Assembly (NCBI GenBank): GCA_027493945.1 | Contig: JAOSJU010000001.1 | Location: 2,848,484-2,912,483, forward strand | Direction: 5' to 3' | Length of the DNA stretch: 64,000 bases | DNA from: Burkholderiaceae bacterium | GTDB taxonomy: Bacteria > Pseudomonadota > Gammaproteobacteria > Burkholderiales > Burkholderiaceae_E | Shown: positions 33,417-43,904 of the stretch, piece after piece | Position numbering within the stretch: position 1 is the first letter of the stretch | How the letters are laid out: every line of letters begins with the position of its first letter | Notes under the pieces: generated by a model | What the model saw: only the letters and a program-made list of their open reading frames with translations | Database searches by the model: none | Told to the model about the DNA's origin: nothing | Translations under genes and position numbers: made by a program

Positions 33417-33607
33417 GCAAGGACTCCATTCACGGTTCTTCGGTCGATCCGCCCGGCCATTGGCCGGTACGGGCCACGCCGGATCGACGATTCGCTCCCG
33501 ACCGGGAGCGCCCAATGGGTGCCAGCATAGGCGGGGCACCGCTGCATTTCTTGCCTGCAAGAGCGGCGCGCGTTGATTGGCAGCGCGCTCGACGAAGCGG
33601 GGTACCT

Positions 33608-34264
33608 CTAGCTACAACCACCCACGACGGAACTGAGCGGACGGCGTCCCTTCCGCTCGCGTATGGCGGCCGGCTTGCCGAGCACCAGCAGCATCTGGGC
33701 CTGCCACGTGTCCGGAACGCCCAACGCATCACTGACTACGTCGGGACAAAAGAGAGGCGCGCACATGACGCAGGCACCCAATCCCTCCGCATGCGCACCA
33801 AGCAGCAGGTTCTGAGCGGCCATCGCAGTGCTTTGAACTGCCATTGAATGTTCCGCCGCTCGGCGCTTTGCATCCGGGTACTTGTCCATGTCCTCGAGAC
33901 TCATGAACACGAAGATGCAGACAGGTGCTTCGAGTATTCTAGCCTTCGAACGTTCAACGTCCGCGTCGACGGCACCGGATTCATCCCCGTCCGCAAGTCG
34001 TGCCGCCCGGAGCCGATTACCCATTGCGCATGCAACTGTCATCTTTCGTGTCGGCTCCGTGACGATCAGGAACCGCCATGGTTGCCGGTTGTGCGCCGAA
34101 GGTGCCCATGTTGCGGTCTCCAAGACGCGGTCGAGAACAGCTTCGCTTATCGGTTCTTGCAAGAAGCGACGAATTGACTGTCGAGATCGCAGGAAGGCGT
34201 GCAACGAAGCCGACACGCGATCGCCGGAAATGACATGATGGGATTCGAAGACAATGGACTGCAT
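33608..34264 (-). CDS. Nitroreductase-family protein resembling FbiB C-terminal domain
   Basis: SRQSIRRFLQEPISEAVLDRVLETATWAPSAHNRQPWRFLIVTEP...RSKARILEAPVCIFVFMSLEDMDKYPDAKRRAAEHSMAVQSTAMAAQNLLLGAHAEGLGACVMCAP. Confidence 0.78.
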   Translation of the reverse strand: MQSIVFESHHVISGDRVSASLHAFLRSRQSIRRFLQEPISEAVLDRVLETATWAPSAHNRQPWRFLIVTEPTRKMTVACAMGNRLRAARLADGDESGAVDADVERSKARILEAPVCIFVFMSLEDMDKYPDAKRRAAEHSMAVQSTAMAAQNLLLGAHAEGLGACVMCAPLFCPDVVSDALGVPDTWQAQMLLVLGKPAAIRERKGRRPLSSVVGGCS

Positions 34265-34737
34265 TTGAGAGAATATGGTCAAAACGGTCTGTCGCTCTCT
34301 ACGAAGATTCGCAACAGGAATCGCGATCCCGGGATGTATCGGACGAAGAGGCGAAACGAGGCTCCGTGCTTTGCGCGAGCAACTCGGGATAATCGAGGCG
34401 AGCGCATGGGCGAATGTCAAGTTTCCGTTTCACGTCATCATGAGTCTGCTCCGGTATCGCAAGATGTCCTACCGAGGCGTGGAGAAGAGCGAGGCACAGC
34501 CCTAGGCGCCATTCGAACCGGCCAATCCGGGACTGGCGTGCGGACGTTTACCTGCGTCTGACGCCCGAAATCCATTCGGAGCGGTCCAGGCAAAGTGCGC
34601 CGTGAAGATGCTGAGTCCCAGTCGTCTCCGGTACCTAGTTGGCGCTTTCGGTGGCGGTGGCGCGCGATCGTTGCTCGAGGCATTGCCTTCGGCTGCGGAA
34701 GCGCACCTGATCAGGGTGTTCCGGAAGATGAACGCTG

Positions 34738-35687
34738 CTAGTCCGCGCCGTCTTTTCGGGTCTGGGCCCTGAACTGATTGGGCGACATGCCGAACCGCGC
34801 CTTGAAAGCTCGGCTGAAATGCGCGGAATCACTGAAACCGCGCTGATAGGCGATCTCGCAAATCGTCAGTCCAGACATCGCGCGATCGAGCAGGTCGTCC
34901 CGCCCCGCTCGCAGCCTTCGCTCCCAGAGGGCCTTGCTGACAGTCGCCCCGGATTGCTGGAACAGACTATGCAGGTGCCGAACGGAAACGTGATTCGCTA
35001 CCGCAAGTTTCGCAGGCGTCAGCTCGTGGTCGCAGAAATGCGAATCGAGATAGGCGAGAATCCGCGAAAGGCGAACAGACTGGTTTTTCTCGTTGCGATC
35101 GGCAATGGTTTGGCCGCGCGACCTGACCACCGATCCGAGCAGCGACAGAAAACTGTCCGCAAGCGCGAACTTCTCAATGACGGATAGACAGCCCCCTGAC
35201 CGACCGTCAGCGATTTGAGCATGCTGATGACCACGGGCACAAGACCATCACTCCCAAAGGCCATCGCGCATATCTCGTAGTCTTCGCGACCGACCACCCT
35301 TTCGTGAAAGACGCGATGCGGGATCCGCAGAATGATCTTGCAGCCTTTCTCGGGGTAAGCGACCGCGTACGGAATGCCGCCCGGGACAATCGCAATTGCG
35401 TCGCGCTCGAGTGTGAATGCCTGGCTGCCCTGGCGGAATTGAGCCGTCCCGTCGATCTGCAAGTGCAGTAGAAAGTCGGAGATCTGATCGGCATGAATGT
35501 CTTGATCACGTCGATAGATTGTCACCGGATCGCTCTCGATACGGTGCATGATCAGCCCGGAGAAATCGAAACGGTTCACAACGTAGTGGTGGAACCGTTC
35601 GCCGTGCTGCTCCGGCAGGACGCGCACCACCGCATTCGATACCGTCTGGAACAAGTGCGGCGGGTCTGCGACAGGAACCGCAACCAT
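34738..35687 (-). CDS. AraC-family transcriptional regulator, apparent 1-nt frameshift near 35192-35196
   Basis: N-term AraC_binding-like; C-term HTH VRLSRILAYLDSHFCDHELTPAKLAVANHVSVRHLHSLFQQSGATVSKALWERRLRAGRDDL...GFSDSAHFSRAFKARFGMSPNQFR in another frame. Confidence 0.85.
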
Positions 35688-35824
35688 GGCTACATATTCC
35701 TCCGATGACCGGATGCCCGCTCACACCGTAGGATCCGGGGCACGACAAACGTCATCGGCACTCCTCCAATGCAATAGTAACCCAATCAGCGCAGGATTCA
35801 AACGCCCGACCCGGCTCGGCCCGA

Positions 35825-37027
35825 TCACCGGGAGGCCGCAACGATGTTCCGGAATTCTTCGTCGGTGACCAATCGGCGTGTACGGGTCGACAGATTCTTG
35901 ACCTCGGCAAGGATCGCCGGAAACCGCTCGGCGGCGATGGAGAGCCCGAGTTCCTTGACCTTGATCTCGATGTTCGCCAAACCACTCTTCTTGCCCAGCA
36001 CGATTCCGCGTCGTGCGCCGACGATTTTGGACGAATACGGTTCGATCGCATCGGGCATATGAAATTGGGCAGCCACGGCGCCACTCTCGCGCACGAAGAG
36101 CGACTCGCCTACCACTGGCTTCCAGCGATCCACCGAGTAACCGCCTGCCCTGCATACGGCTTCGGACACTGCGCGCGCCCTGGAAAGATCGATCTCGACC
36201 GGAACGTTGTAAAGCACCTGCAGCGCCAGCGCCACTTCACAGATATCGGCATTGCCGGCACGCTCGCCCATGCCGTTGATCGTTCCCTGAATCCACGAAG
36301 CACCGCCACGTACCGCTGCAATTGCAGCGGCCGTCGCCAGACCGAAGTCATTGTGTCCGTGCCAATGGATCGGCACCTCTGACCCGACCCATGATGCGAC
36401 CCGCCGGACGAGCAACTCGACCGCCTCGGGCGCGCATGCGCCGATGGTGTCCACGACCGACACCTCCGCAGCACCCGCAAGCAGCGCTGCCTCGTAGACC
36501 CTCTGAAGGAAGGCAGGATCCGATCGCGTAGCGTCCACGGGAAAGAAGTTCACCCGCATTCCGTTGGCGCACGCGTGGCCGATCGTGTCCGTCAGGCGCG
36601 CGATCACCGTCTCGCGCGTGAATCCGTAGGCCGCCATCTTCGGATCGCTCGTCGCAATTTCGATCAGCACCGAAGAGGTTCCTAGCTCCACGTGCGCATC
36701 GATGTCAGCCTTCACCGCCCGCGAGAAGCCCCAGATTTCCGCTTCCAACCCTGCGTCCAGGATCCGGCGAACGGCATCGGTGTCCTCGTCGGAGACACGG
36801 GGAAAGCCCGACTCGATCCTTCCTACACCGAGATCGTCGAGCCGTCGTGCGATCTCGACCTTGGCATCTGGCGAGAAGACGATTCCGACGGCCTGCTCGC
36901 CGTCGCGCAAAGTGGTGTCATAGAAGCGAACCGGTCGGCTGCGATCGAAGCCCGACTGAACCTCCTCCCGCCGATTGACGTCGCCGATCCAGATCGATTC
37001 GGAGGTAATTGCACTGGCAGCAGTCAT
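35825..37027 (-). CDS. 2-isopropylmalate/homocitrate synthase-like (HMGL-like) enzyme
   Basis: RPVRFYDTTLRDGEQAVGIVFSPDAKVEIARRLDDLGVGRIESGFPRVSDED...VPIHWHGHNDFGLATAAAIAAVRGGASWIQGTINGMGERAGNAD. Confidence 0.88.
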   Translation of the reverse strand: MTAASAITSESIWIGDVNRREEVQSGFDRSRPVRFYDTTLRDGEQAVGIVFSPDAKVEIARRLDDLGVGRIESGFPRVSDEDTDAVRRILDAGLEAEIWGFSRAVKADIDAHVELGTSSVLIEIATSDPKMAAYGFTRETVIARLTDTIGHACANGMRVNFFPVDATRSDPAFLQRVYEAALLAGAAEVSVVDTIGACAPEAVELLVRRVASWVGSEVPIHWHGHNDFGLATAAAIAAVRGGASWIQGTINGMGERAGNADICEVALALQVLYNVPVEIDLSRARAVSEAVCRAGGYSVDRWKPVVGESLFVRESGAVAAQFHMPDAIEPYSSKIVGARRGIVLGKKSGLANIEIKVKELGLSIAAERFPAILAEVKNLSTRTRRLVTDEEFRNIVAASR

Positions 37028-37042
37028 GTTCTCGCTCTGCGC

Positions 37043-37858
37043 TCAAGCGAGCGCGATGGGTCGAACCAGGGAGGCCTCGCCGCCCTTGATCTTCAACGGC
37101 AATACGACGACCGTGGTGACGTACCGCCTGTCCGCCGCGAGAGTCTCCAGCGTCAGGTTCTTCATCACGTAGATTCCGCGCTCGACCAGGATGATTCGGT
37201 GGCTGGAAAACGGCTGGGGCACGCCGAGCGAAAGGTTGTCGATGCCGACAAGCTTCAGGTTGCGCGCCGCAATCCAGCGCGCGCCATCGTCGCTGAGTCC
37301 GGCCCACTTGTTCAGGTAGGTATCGCGATCGGTTTCGAAGAACCGGCCGTAGCCCGTGCGCACCAGCAGGCAGTCGCCGTCGCGCAGCGTGACGCCCTGC
37401 GCGCCACAGGCACCCTCGAGATCTTCCGGCGTGATGGCATAGCGCTCGGACAGGATGTCCAGGCCCTTGTACGCGGCGATATCGAGCAGAACCGCCCGCA
37501 ATACGAGCGGGGGCACCTTCTCCGGGCTGTGCAGCGGATCCGGCAAGTCCTTGAATCCAGTGTCGCGCTGGTAAGGCCTGACGTCGATGCCCATTACCTC
37601 GTTGTTCTGCGACATATGGATCGGCAGATCGAGATGTGTGCCGGCGTGCATGGAGGTGACCACGAGGCTGATCGCGTCCGAGAACCCTGGCTCGATTCCC
37701 ATATCGTCGAATGACTTCCGCACGTATTCGTGATACCGATACAGGAAGAACTGGAATGGTGGGTCGAACGGATGCAGTGGCATCGTCGGCCAGTAGCACT
37801 GGCCCAGATCGTAGACCTGCATTCCCGAAATGCTGTCAGAAGGCGTCCGGCTATTCAT
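37043..37858 (-). CDS. Cyclase / kynurenine formamidase-like family protein
   Basis: VTSMHAGTHLDLPIHMSQ (HxGTHxDxPxH motif); RTGYGRFFETDRDTYLNKWAGLSDDGARWIAARNLKLVGIDNLSLG. Confidence 0.87.
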   Translation of the reverse strand: MNSRTPSDSISGMQVYDLGQCYWPTMPLHPFDPPFQFFLYRYHEYVRKSFDDMGIEPGFSDAISLVVTSMHAGTHLDLPIHMSQNNEVMGIDVRPYQRDTGFKDLPDPLHSPEKVPPLVLRAVLLDIAAYKGLDILSERYAITPEDLEGACGAQGVTLRDGDCLLVRTGYGRFFETDRDTYLNKWAGLSDDGARWIAARNLKLVGIDNLSLGVPQPFSSHRIILVERGIYVMKNLTLETLAADRRYVTTVVVLPLKIKGGEASLVRPIALA

Positions 37859-37928
37859 CGTTCTTACCTTCGATCAAGGTGGCCAGGATATGCAGACCGG
37901 CGCAAATGGCCCGAAGCTGCCACCCGAT

Positions 37929-40313
37929 TCAGGAATGTTCCATTGCCTCACGTGAAACCTGCTTCGGCCTCGGCAGGTATTCCCGATACGCGGCGGCACC
38001 ATACAAAGTTGTTCGCCGTTCCGGCAGGCGCCCGACGGATCGGATCGTGTCCTCGAGTTCCTCCGGCGTCATCTCTTGACCGTGCACCGCCCCTGCGGCG
38101 CGACTGATGCTTTCGTTCATCAGCGTGCCGCCGAGATCGTTGGCGCCCGCCTGCAGGCACGCGCGAATGCCCTCGGAACCCATCTTCACCCACGAACTCT
38201 GGATGTTGTCGATCGCCGGGTGCAGGACCGGGCGCGCCACGGCATGCAGCAGGACAGCCTCGCGAAACGTCGGCCCTCGACGTGCCTTGCCCCGTCTGTA
38301 AAGCGGTGCCTCCATGTGCACGAACGGCAGGGGCACGAACTCGGTAAACCCGCCGGTTTCCTGTTGGAGATCCCGCAGGTGGAGCATGTGCCGCACCCAG
38401 TGCACCGGACGCTCGATGTGACCGTACATGATGGTAGCCGTGGTCTTGAGCCCGACTTCGTGCGCCGTCCGGATGACCTCCGACCACTGCGCCACGGTGA
38501 GCTTGTCGGGGCACAACACCTTGCGCACTTCGTCGTCGAGAATCTCGGCGGCGGTGCCCGGCAAGGAGCCAAGGCCGGCGTCGACGAGCTCCGTCAAGAA
38601 CTCGCGCAGCGAGACACCAAGGGTCGTCGCCCCCTGCCAAATTTCCAGAGGCGAAAAGGCATGAATATGGAGCTGGGGTTGAGCCGTCTTGATCGCCTTG
38701 CAGATATCGAGATACGTCTGGCCGGTGTAGGAAGGGTGGATGCCGCCCTGCAGACAGACTTCGATAGCGCCGCGATCCCAGGCGTCGGCGGCCTTGTCGC
38801 GAATCTCCGGGAGGGACAGGTTGTAAGCCTTGCCGCGAAGATCGTCGTTGATTTTGCCCTTCGAGAAGGCGCAAAAACGGCACTTGTACGCGCAGATGTT
38901 GGTGTAATTGATGTTGCAGTTCGGGATATAGGTAACGGTATCGCCCTTCACCGCCACCCGCAACTCGTCTGCAGCCGCGCAAACGATGCGGAACTCGCCC
39001 CCGCGCACATCGAACAACTGGGTTGCCTCCGCCTCTGACAGCCGGGTTCCGCCTGCCGCCCGCTCGACCAGACGGTAGGTTTCGCTCCCCAGGAAATGCC
39101 GGGCCTGAGGGGCCGATGGAAACTCCGGAAGTACCGGCGGCGCGAAAAGGCCGCCCGGGGACCATTCGTCGACACGCGGGAAACCGCTGGCGTCCACGCG
39201 CTTGCGCACCGCTTGCTGCAAACCGGAATCGACCCATCGATCGAGATCCTGTGCGATCGCGGGATAGACGGCCAATCGGGGCAGGAGAAGCTTCCCCGCG
39301 GCTTCGGTCGCGCGACCCAGCATCAGCAGGTCGGGCCAAGGCGCCTCGGGGTTCACGTGGTCTGGCGTTACGGGCGACACGCCGCCCAGATCGTTGATAC
39401 CGGCCTCGATCAGCTCGCGGACTTCGCGCGGAGACAGGTTCGGCGGGGCCTGGATGTTTGCATCGGCACCGAGAACGATTCGGGCAACGGCGATGGTCCA
39501 GTGCAACTCCTCAGACGTGGGTTCCTCGGCGGAAGCCATTTTCGTCCCCGGCTTGCGGCGGAAGTTCTGGACGATCACTTCCTGGATGTGACCGTATTGT
39601 TCGTGCAGGTCTCGAAGCGCCAGCAGCGCCTCGATTCGTTCACGGCGTGTTTCGCCGATTCCGATCAGGATCCCGGACGTGAACGGCACCTGAAGCTCGC
39701 CGGCGGCGGCAATCATTGCGAGCCTGGCCGCAGGAACTTTGTCGGGCGAGCCGTAGTGCGGACCCCCGGGTTGGGAAAGCCTAACTGCCGAGCTTTCGAG
39801 CATCAGACCCTGCGAAACAGAAACCGCACGCAGCGCCCTGATGTCGGCCCGGCTCATCAGACCCGCATTGATGTGCGGCAGCAACCCGGTCTCGCGCTCA
39901 ACCAGGCGCGCCATCGCGGCAAGATACGAGAGCGTCGTGTCGTGGCCGAGAGCAGCCAGCGCGTCCCGGGCGGCCGAGTAGCGCAACTCGGGCTTGTCGC
40001 CGAGCGTGAACAGTGCCTCATGACAGCCGGCTCGTGCTCCCGCTCGGGCGATGGCGAGCACCTCTTCGGGCACCAGGTACGGCGGGATCCCGGAACTCGG
40101 TGCCTTGGCGAAGGTGCAATAGTGGCAGACGTCCCTGCACAGCTGCGTCAGTGGTATGAATACCTTCGGGGAGTAGGTGACGATCGATCCATGGCCGCGA
40201 TCCCGGATCGAGCGCGCACGCGCCATGAGCACCGGCAAGTCTCGACATTCCGCGAGAGATAGCGCGGCGGTCGCGTCGGGGATTCCTGCGTCGAGTAATG
40301 TCTCAGTCAGCAT
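37929..40313 (-). CDS. cofGH: Fused FO synthase CofGH (7,8-didemethyl-8-hydroxy-5-deazariboflavin synthase)
   Basis: Two radical-SAM cores: CRDVCHYCTFAKAP (CofG half) and CAYKCRFCAFSKGK (CofH half); ANIQAPPNLSPREVRELIEAGINDLGGVSPVTPDHVNPEAPWP; EICLQGG-type EVCLQGGIHPSYTGQTYLDICKAIK. Confidence 0.95.
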   Translation of the reverse strand: MLTETLLDAGIPDATAALSLAECRDLPVLMARARSIRDRGHGSIVTYSPKVFIPLTQLCRDVCHYCTFAKAPSSGIPPYLVPEEVLAIARAGARAGCHEALFTLGDKPELRYSAARDALAALGHDTTLSYLAAMARLVERETGLLPHINAGLMSRADIRALRAVSVSQGLMLESSAVRLSQPGGPHYGSPDKVPAARLAMIAAAGELQVPFTSGILIGIGETRRERIEALLALRDLHEQYGHIQEVIVQNFRRKPGTKMASAEEPTSEELHWTIAVARIVLGADANIQAPPNLSPREVRELIEAGINDLGGVSPVTPDHVNPEAPWPDLLMLGRATEAAGKLLLPRLAVYPAIAQDLDRWVDSGLQQAVRKRVDASGFPRVDEWSPGGLFAPPVLPEFPSAPQARHFLGSETYRLVERAAGGTRLSEAEATQLFDVRGGEFRIVCAAADELRVAVKGDTVTYIPNCNINYTNICAYKCRFCAFSKGKINDDLRGKAYNLSLPEIRDKAADAWDRGAIEVCLQGGIHPSYTGQTYLDICKAIKTAQPQLHIHAFSPLEIWQGATTLGVSLREFLTELVDAGLGSLPGTAAEILDDEVRKVLCPDKLTVAQWSEVIRTAHEVGLKTTATIMYGHIERPVHWVRHMLHLRDLQQETGGFTEFVPLPFVHMEAPLYRRGKARRGPTFREAVLLHAVARPVLHPAIDNIQSSWVKMGSEGIRACLQAGANDLGGTLMNESISRAAGAVHGQEMTPEELEDTIRSVGRLPERRTTLYGAAAYREYLPRPKQVSREAMEHS

Positions 40314-40391
40314 ACTGATCGCCGTCAAGTAGCTTGAACGCCCCGACAATCGCCGATTTCCGGAGCTTTCTATCGAACCTTCCTGCTCCGA

Positions 40392-41664
40392 TCAGTCGAC
40401 GACGCCACACAGATTCATCACTACTTCGATGTAGACGCGAACGATATCGAGCATGTCGCCGATGTGCACGTGTTCGCCCTGATGTGTCGAGAACCCGCCG
40501 CCACCTGTGCGAATCCGGCCGGCGGAGCCGTAGTTCACGGTCGGGATTCCATATCGATTCATGTGTGCGGCATCGCTGTACCAGGTTTCGATACCCATTG
40601 CGGGCGGTTTGCCCAACTGGTTAGTGTGAGCCGAGACAATGCTCTCGACCAACTCATGGTCGTTTGGAATCGACGTGCCCGGCGCGGAGAGAAAGATCTC
40701 CGTTTTCGTTCCTTCGAGTTGCTTGTTCGCGCGCACGACCGCGTTGATCATGTCACGAACTTCGTCGAACGCCGTGACCGGAAGTACATCCGGGAGCGTG
40801 CGCACGTCGAGATAGATGGTGCAATTGTCCGGCGTGCGCGCACCACGCCACGGCCAGCCGCCTTCGATGGCCGAAACATTCACGCGAGGTTCGAAGTCGC
40901 CAACGCGATTGCGACGGCAATAGTCCGGGATCCATTCATGAATGGCATCGAGGACGACTCTCGCCTTGTTGATCGCATTGCGGCCGACCTCGGACCATGC
41001 GGTGTGGATCAAGTGTCCCGGAACAGTGATCTTGATCCACGTGGTGCCGCAATGGCGCGGGATCAGCATCATGTTAGTCGGCTCGCCCAGGATGCACGCG
41101 TCAGCGACCGCACCATGCGTGATCGCAAACTTGGTGCCAACCCCCGTATCCCTGATATTGGCGTCCTTCGTACTCGTTGACGGGCGCCTTTTCTATCTCT
41201 CCGGCGACACCGGCGATCACGATGTCGCCCCCGAGTCGGATTCCCGCCTTGCGGATTGCGTCGGACGCAGCGACGTAAGTGGCCAGCGCGCTCTTCATGT
41301 TGAAAGAGCCCATGCCGTAGATCCACTCGTCGTCGATCAGCGTGCCTTCGCAGCGGTAGCCGATGCCACGATGTGCCTGCTCGGGACCGAAGGACGTATC
41401 CAGATGACCGTTGAACATCACCGACTTTCCACCGCCGGCGCCCTGCAGGCGGCCGACGGCGTTGTAGCGCTCGTCGCCGATCGGCTGGAGGGTCGCGTCG
41501 AAGCCGGCGCCCTTCAGGACCTCGCCATAGGCGCGCGCCATGTCTCGTTCCTCGCCGGTGGGACTGGGGATGCTGGTGAGGTCGATCACGAGCTTGACCA
41601 GGCGATCCCTGTCGATCTGATCCGTTGCGCGCCGAACCAGATCCCGATGCACTATCTGTGCCAT
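40392..41664 (-). CDS. M20 family metallohydrolase (ArgE/DapE-like), apparent 1-nt frameshift near 41141-41145
   Basis: VMFNGHLDTSFGPEQ; C-term MMLIPRHCGTTWIKITVPGHLIHTAWSEVGRNAINKARVVLDAIHEWI in another frame; removing one G joins them through VGTKFAITHGAVADACILGEPTNMM. Confidence 0.87.
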
Positions 41665-41679
41665 GTCAGCCTCTTCCGT

Positions 41680-42600
41680 TCAATCCGCGATGAAGGTCGT
41701 CAGCGCGCCGAGCCGATCGACCCTGCAATCGATGCGATCGCCGCTCTTCAGGTAAACGGCATCCTTGCGACCGGCGATCACACCGGGCGGGCTTCCCGAC
41801 GTAATCACGTCGCCCGGTTCGAGCGTGGTATTCGACCACCAGGAAACCATTTCGGCGATCTTGTAGTGCATGTTCGCGCTGCTCGACCGCTGCCTTTCCT
41901 CGCCGTTCAGCGTGAGCACCATGCCGAGATTGTTTACGTCGCCGACTTCGTCCAGCGTGACGAGATACGGCCCGAGGGGGCACGAGCCGTCGAAACTCTT
42001 GCCGAGCAGAATCACCTTGTTCGAATGTTCGCGCGCCTGGATATCGCGCGCGGAAAGGTCGTTGAAGATTGTCAGGCCGGCAACGTAACCGAGCGCGTCT
42101 TCAGGCGATACGCGAAAGGCCGTCTTGCCGATGATGATCCCGATTTCGATCTCGTAATCCAGTTGCCGCGTGAAGTGCGGCACACGGACCGCCGCGTTCG
42201 TGGGAACGACGCTGGAGGGCGCTTCGAGGAAACCCGTCGGGTGCTCGAAGTGAAACTGGCCCCAGTTGTGAGACTGCCACTCCGGCTCCTTCCAGGTGGT
42301 GAGCTCGGACAGGTGTGCCGGAAAGTTGCACGACGTGTGCATGATCTTTCCCGGTCTCGGAACGGGCGCCTGCAAGACGACGTCGTCGGGATGGATCACA
42401 TTGGATCGACCGAGCGCAGCACCGGCGACCAGCGACCGTGCCTTGTGCATCGCATCGTCTCCGAGCGAAAGGAACGCTATCATCGAGGCCGGCAACCCGC
42501 CATTCGTGGCGCCGTGCAGGTCCAGATACCCCCCGTCTTCGAGCACCACCCCGATGGTGGACTTGCCGCTTGATCCGATGATGAAACTTGCAAGCTTCAT
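41680..42600 (-). CDS. Fumarylacetoacetate hydrolase family protein
   Basis: PGKIMHTSCNFPAHLSEL...DYEIEIGIIIGKTAFRVSPEDALGYVAGLTIFNDLSARDIQ...SFDGSCPLGPYLV...LEPGDVITSGSPPGV. Confidence 0.92.
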   Translation of the reverse strand: MKLASFIIGSSGKSTIGVVLEDGGYLDLHGATNGGLPASMIAFLSLGDDAMHKARSLVAGAALGRSNVIHPDDVVLQAPVPRPGKIMHTSCNFPAHLSELTTWKEPEWQSHNWGQFHFEHPTGFLEAPSSVVPTNAAVRVPHFTRQLDYEIEIGIIIGKTAFRVSPEDALGYVAGLTIFNDLSARDIQAREHSNKVILLGKSFDGSCPLGPYLVTLDEVGDVNNLGMVLTLNGEERQRSSSANMHYKIAEMVSWWSNTTLEPGDVITSGSPPGVIAGRKDAVYLKSGDRIDCRVDRLGALTTFIAD

Positions 42601-42632
42601 GTCTTCCTCGCCAAGATCCTGGTCCGCACAAC

Positions 42633-43729
42633 TCAAGCCGCCGCCAAGGGTGCGGGCTTGAGCTTCGGCAGCACTTCGCTACCCATCAGGCGAATGGTGT
42701 TCAGATTGTCGTCGGTGGATTTGCCCACCACCTCCAGCAACGGAAGATTCAGGCCGGCGTCCACGAGTTCCTGGGTGATCTCGAGACAATCGTCGGGCGT
42801 ACCCGAAATGACCGTGAAACGACGCATGATTTCGTCGGTGACAAGATGGCTGACGTGGTCTTGGGTTCCATCCGCGATGGCCTTGCGGAACGGATCCCAC
42901 GTATGATCCGGCAGTCCCGAGCCCGCCAGGATCGTGTCGTTCTTGATGTTCCGGATCTTGTTGACGATGTAGGTGCCGGTGTAGCTGCGTGTGGCCTCGC
43001 GAGCCTTGGCTCCGTCCCGCGAACAAGCGCAGAGGATCACTCCACCAACGGGAAAGTCCGCCGGCAAGACACGGCCCGCCGCCGCTGCGCCAGCCTGCAT
43101 GTTCGAGAGCGCATGACGAACGAATGCGGGCGAAGTGAGTCCGGCGAGCAGCATGCCGTCGCTCTCCCTGCCGGCGAGCTTCTGCATGAACGGGCCAGTG
43201 GCGCCCACATAGATCGGAATCTTCGTCCGGAGCCCGCTTCCCGCCCTGTCGAATGCCGGCATAGACGACTTGAAGTGCTTGCCTTCGTACGCGTACTTCT
43301 CGCCGCTGAAAACTCGACGCATGATCTCCATCGATTCATGATGCACCGGCACCGGGCGCATCTTGTCAATGTCGTACTCGAGATACTCGATACCGACCTT
43401 GCCGACGCCGATGCCCATGATGAAGCGCCCGCCAGACAGCTCGTCGATCGCCGCGGCTTCTGACGCCTGGATGGTCGGATGGCGCATGTATGGCGAAGTG
43501 ATCCCGAGCCCCACCGGAATCTTCCGGGTTGCCTGCGCGACGACCGCCAACGTCGTGAAGCAACCGCGAGCTTCCAGACCGTACTGACGGAACCAGTGAT
43601 ACGCCTCGGCAATCCAGAACCCCCCGTCATGCCGGATGCTTCCGTCTGCTCGGCGTAAGCGCGCATCGCCGATAACGGCTCGTACGATTTGAAGATCACG
43701 CCCATCCTGGGCTGCACTGTCGCGGACAT
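42633..43729 (-). CDS. LLM-class (Mer-like, putative F420-dependent) oxidoreductase, apparent 1-nt frameshift near 43620-43625
   Basis: MSATVQPRMGVIFKSYEPLSAMRAYAEQTEASGMTG then, in another frame, FWIAEAYHWFRQYGLEARGCFTTLAVVAQATRKIPVGLGITSPYMRHPTIQASEAAAIDELSGGRFIMGIGVGK. Confidence 0.85.
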
Positions 43730-43904
43730 CTGTATCGCTCCGGTTAGGGTTGTCGCATGGCCCTCAGCGCGCCTGGCCGTTCGCGGCTCGGCAGCAATGT
43801 CTGTCATCGTACGAACCTGGTGTCACGACGTCTTGCCTCGGGCGGTCGATTCTCTTGACCAGCAGCGCAATCCACGCCGCGGGAAGCTGGCATGCCAGCT
43901 CGCC

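Noticed and set aside
31145-33530. Plus-strand ORFs opposite M24 and PanE genes
   Set aside because: Antisense shadows of recognised proteins.
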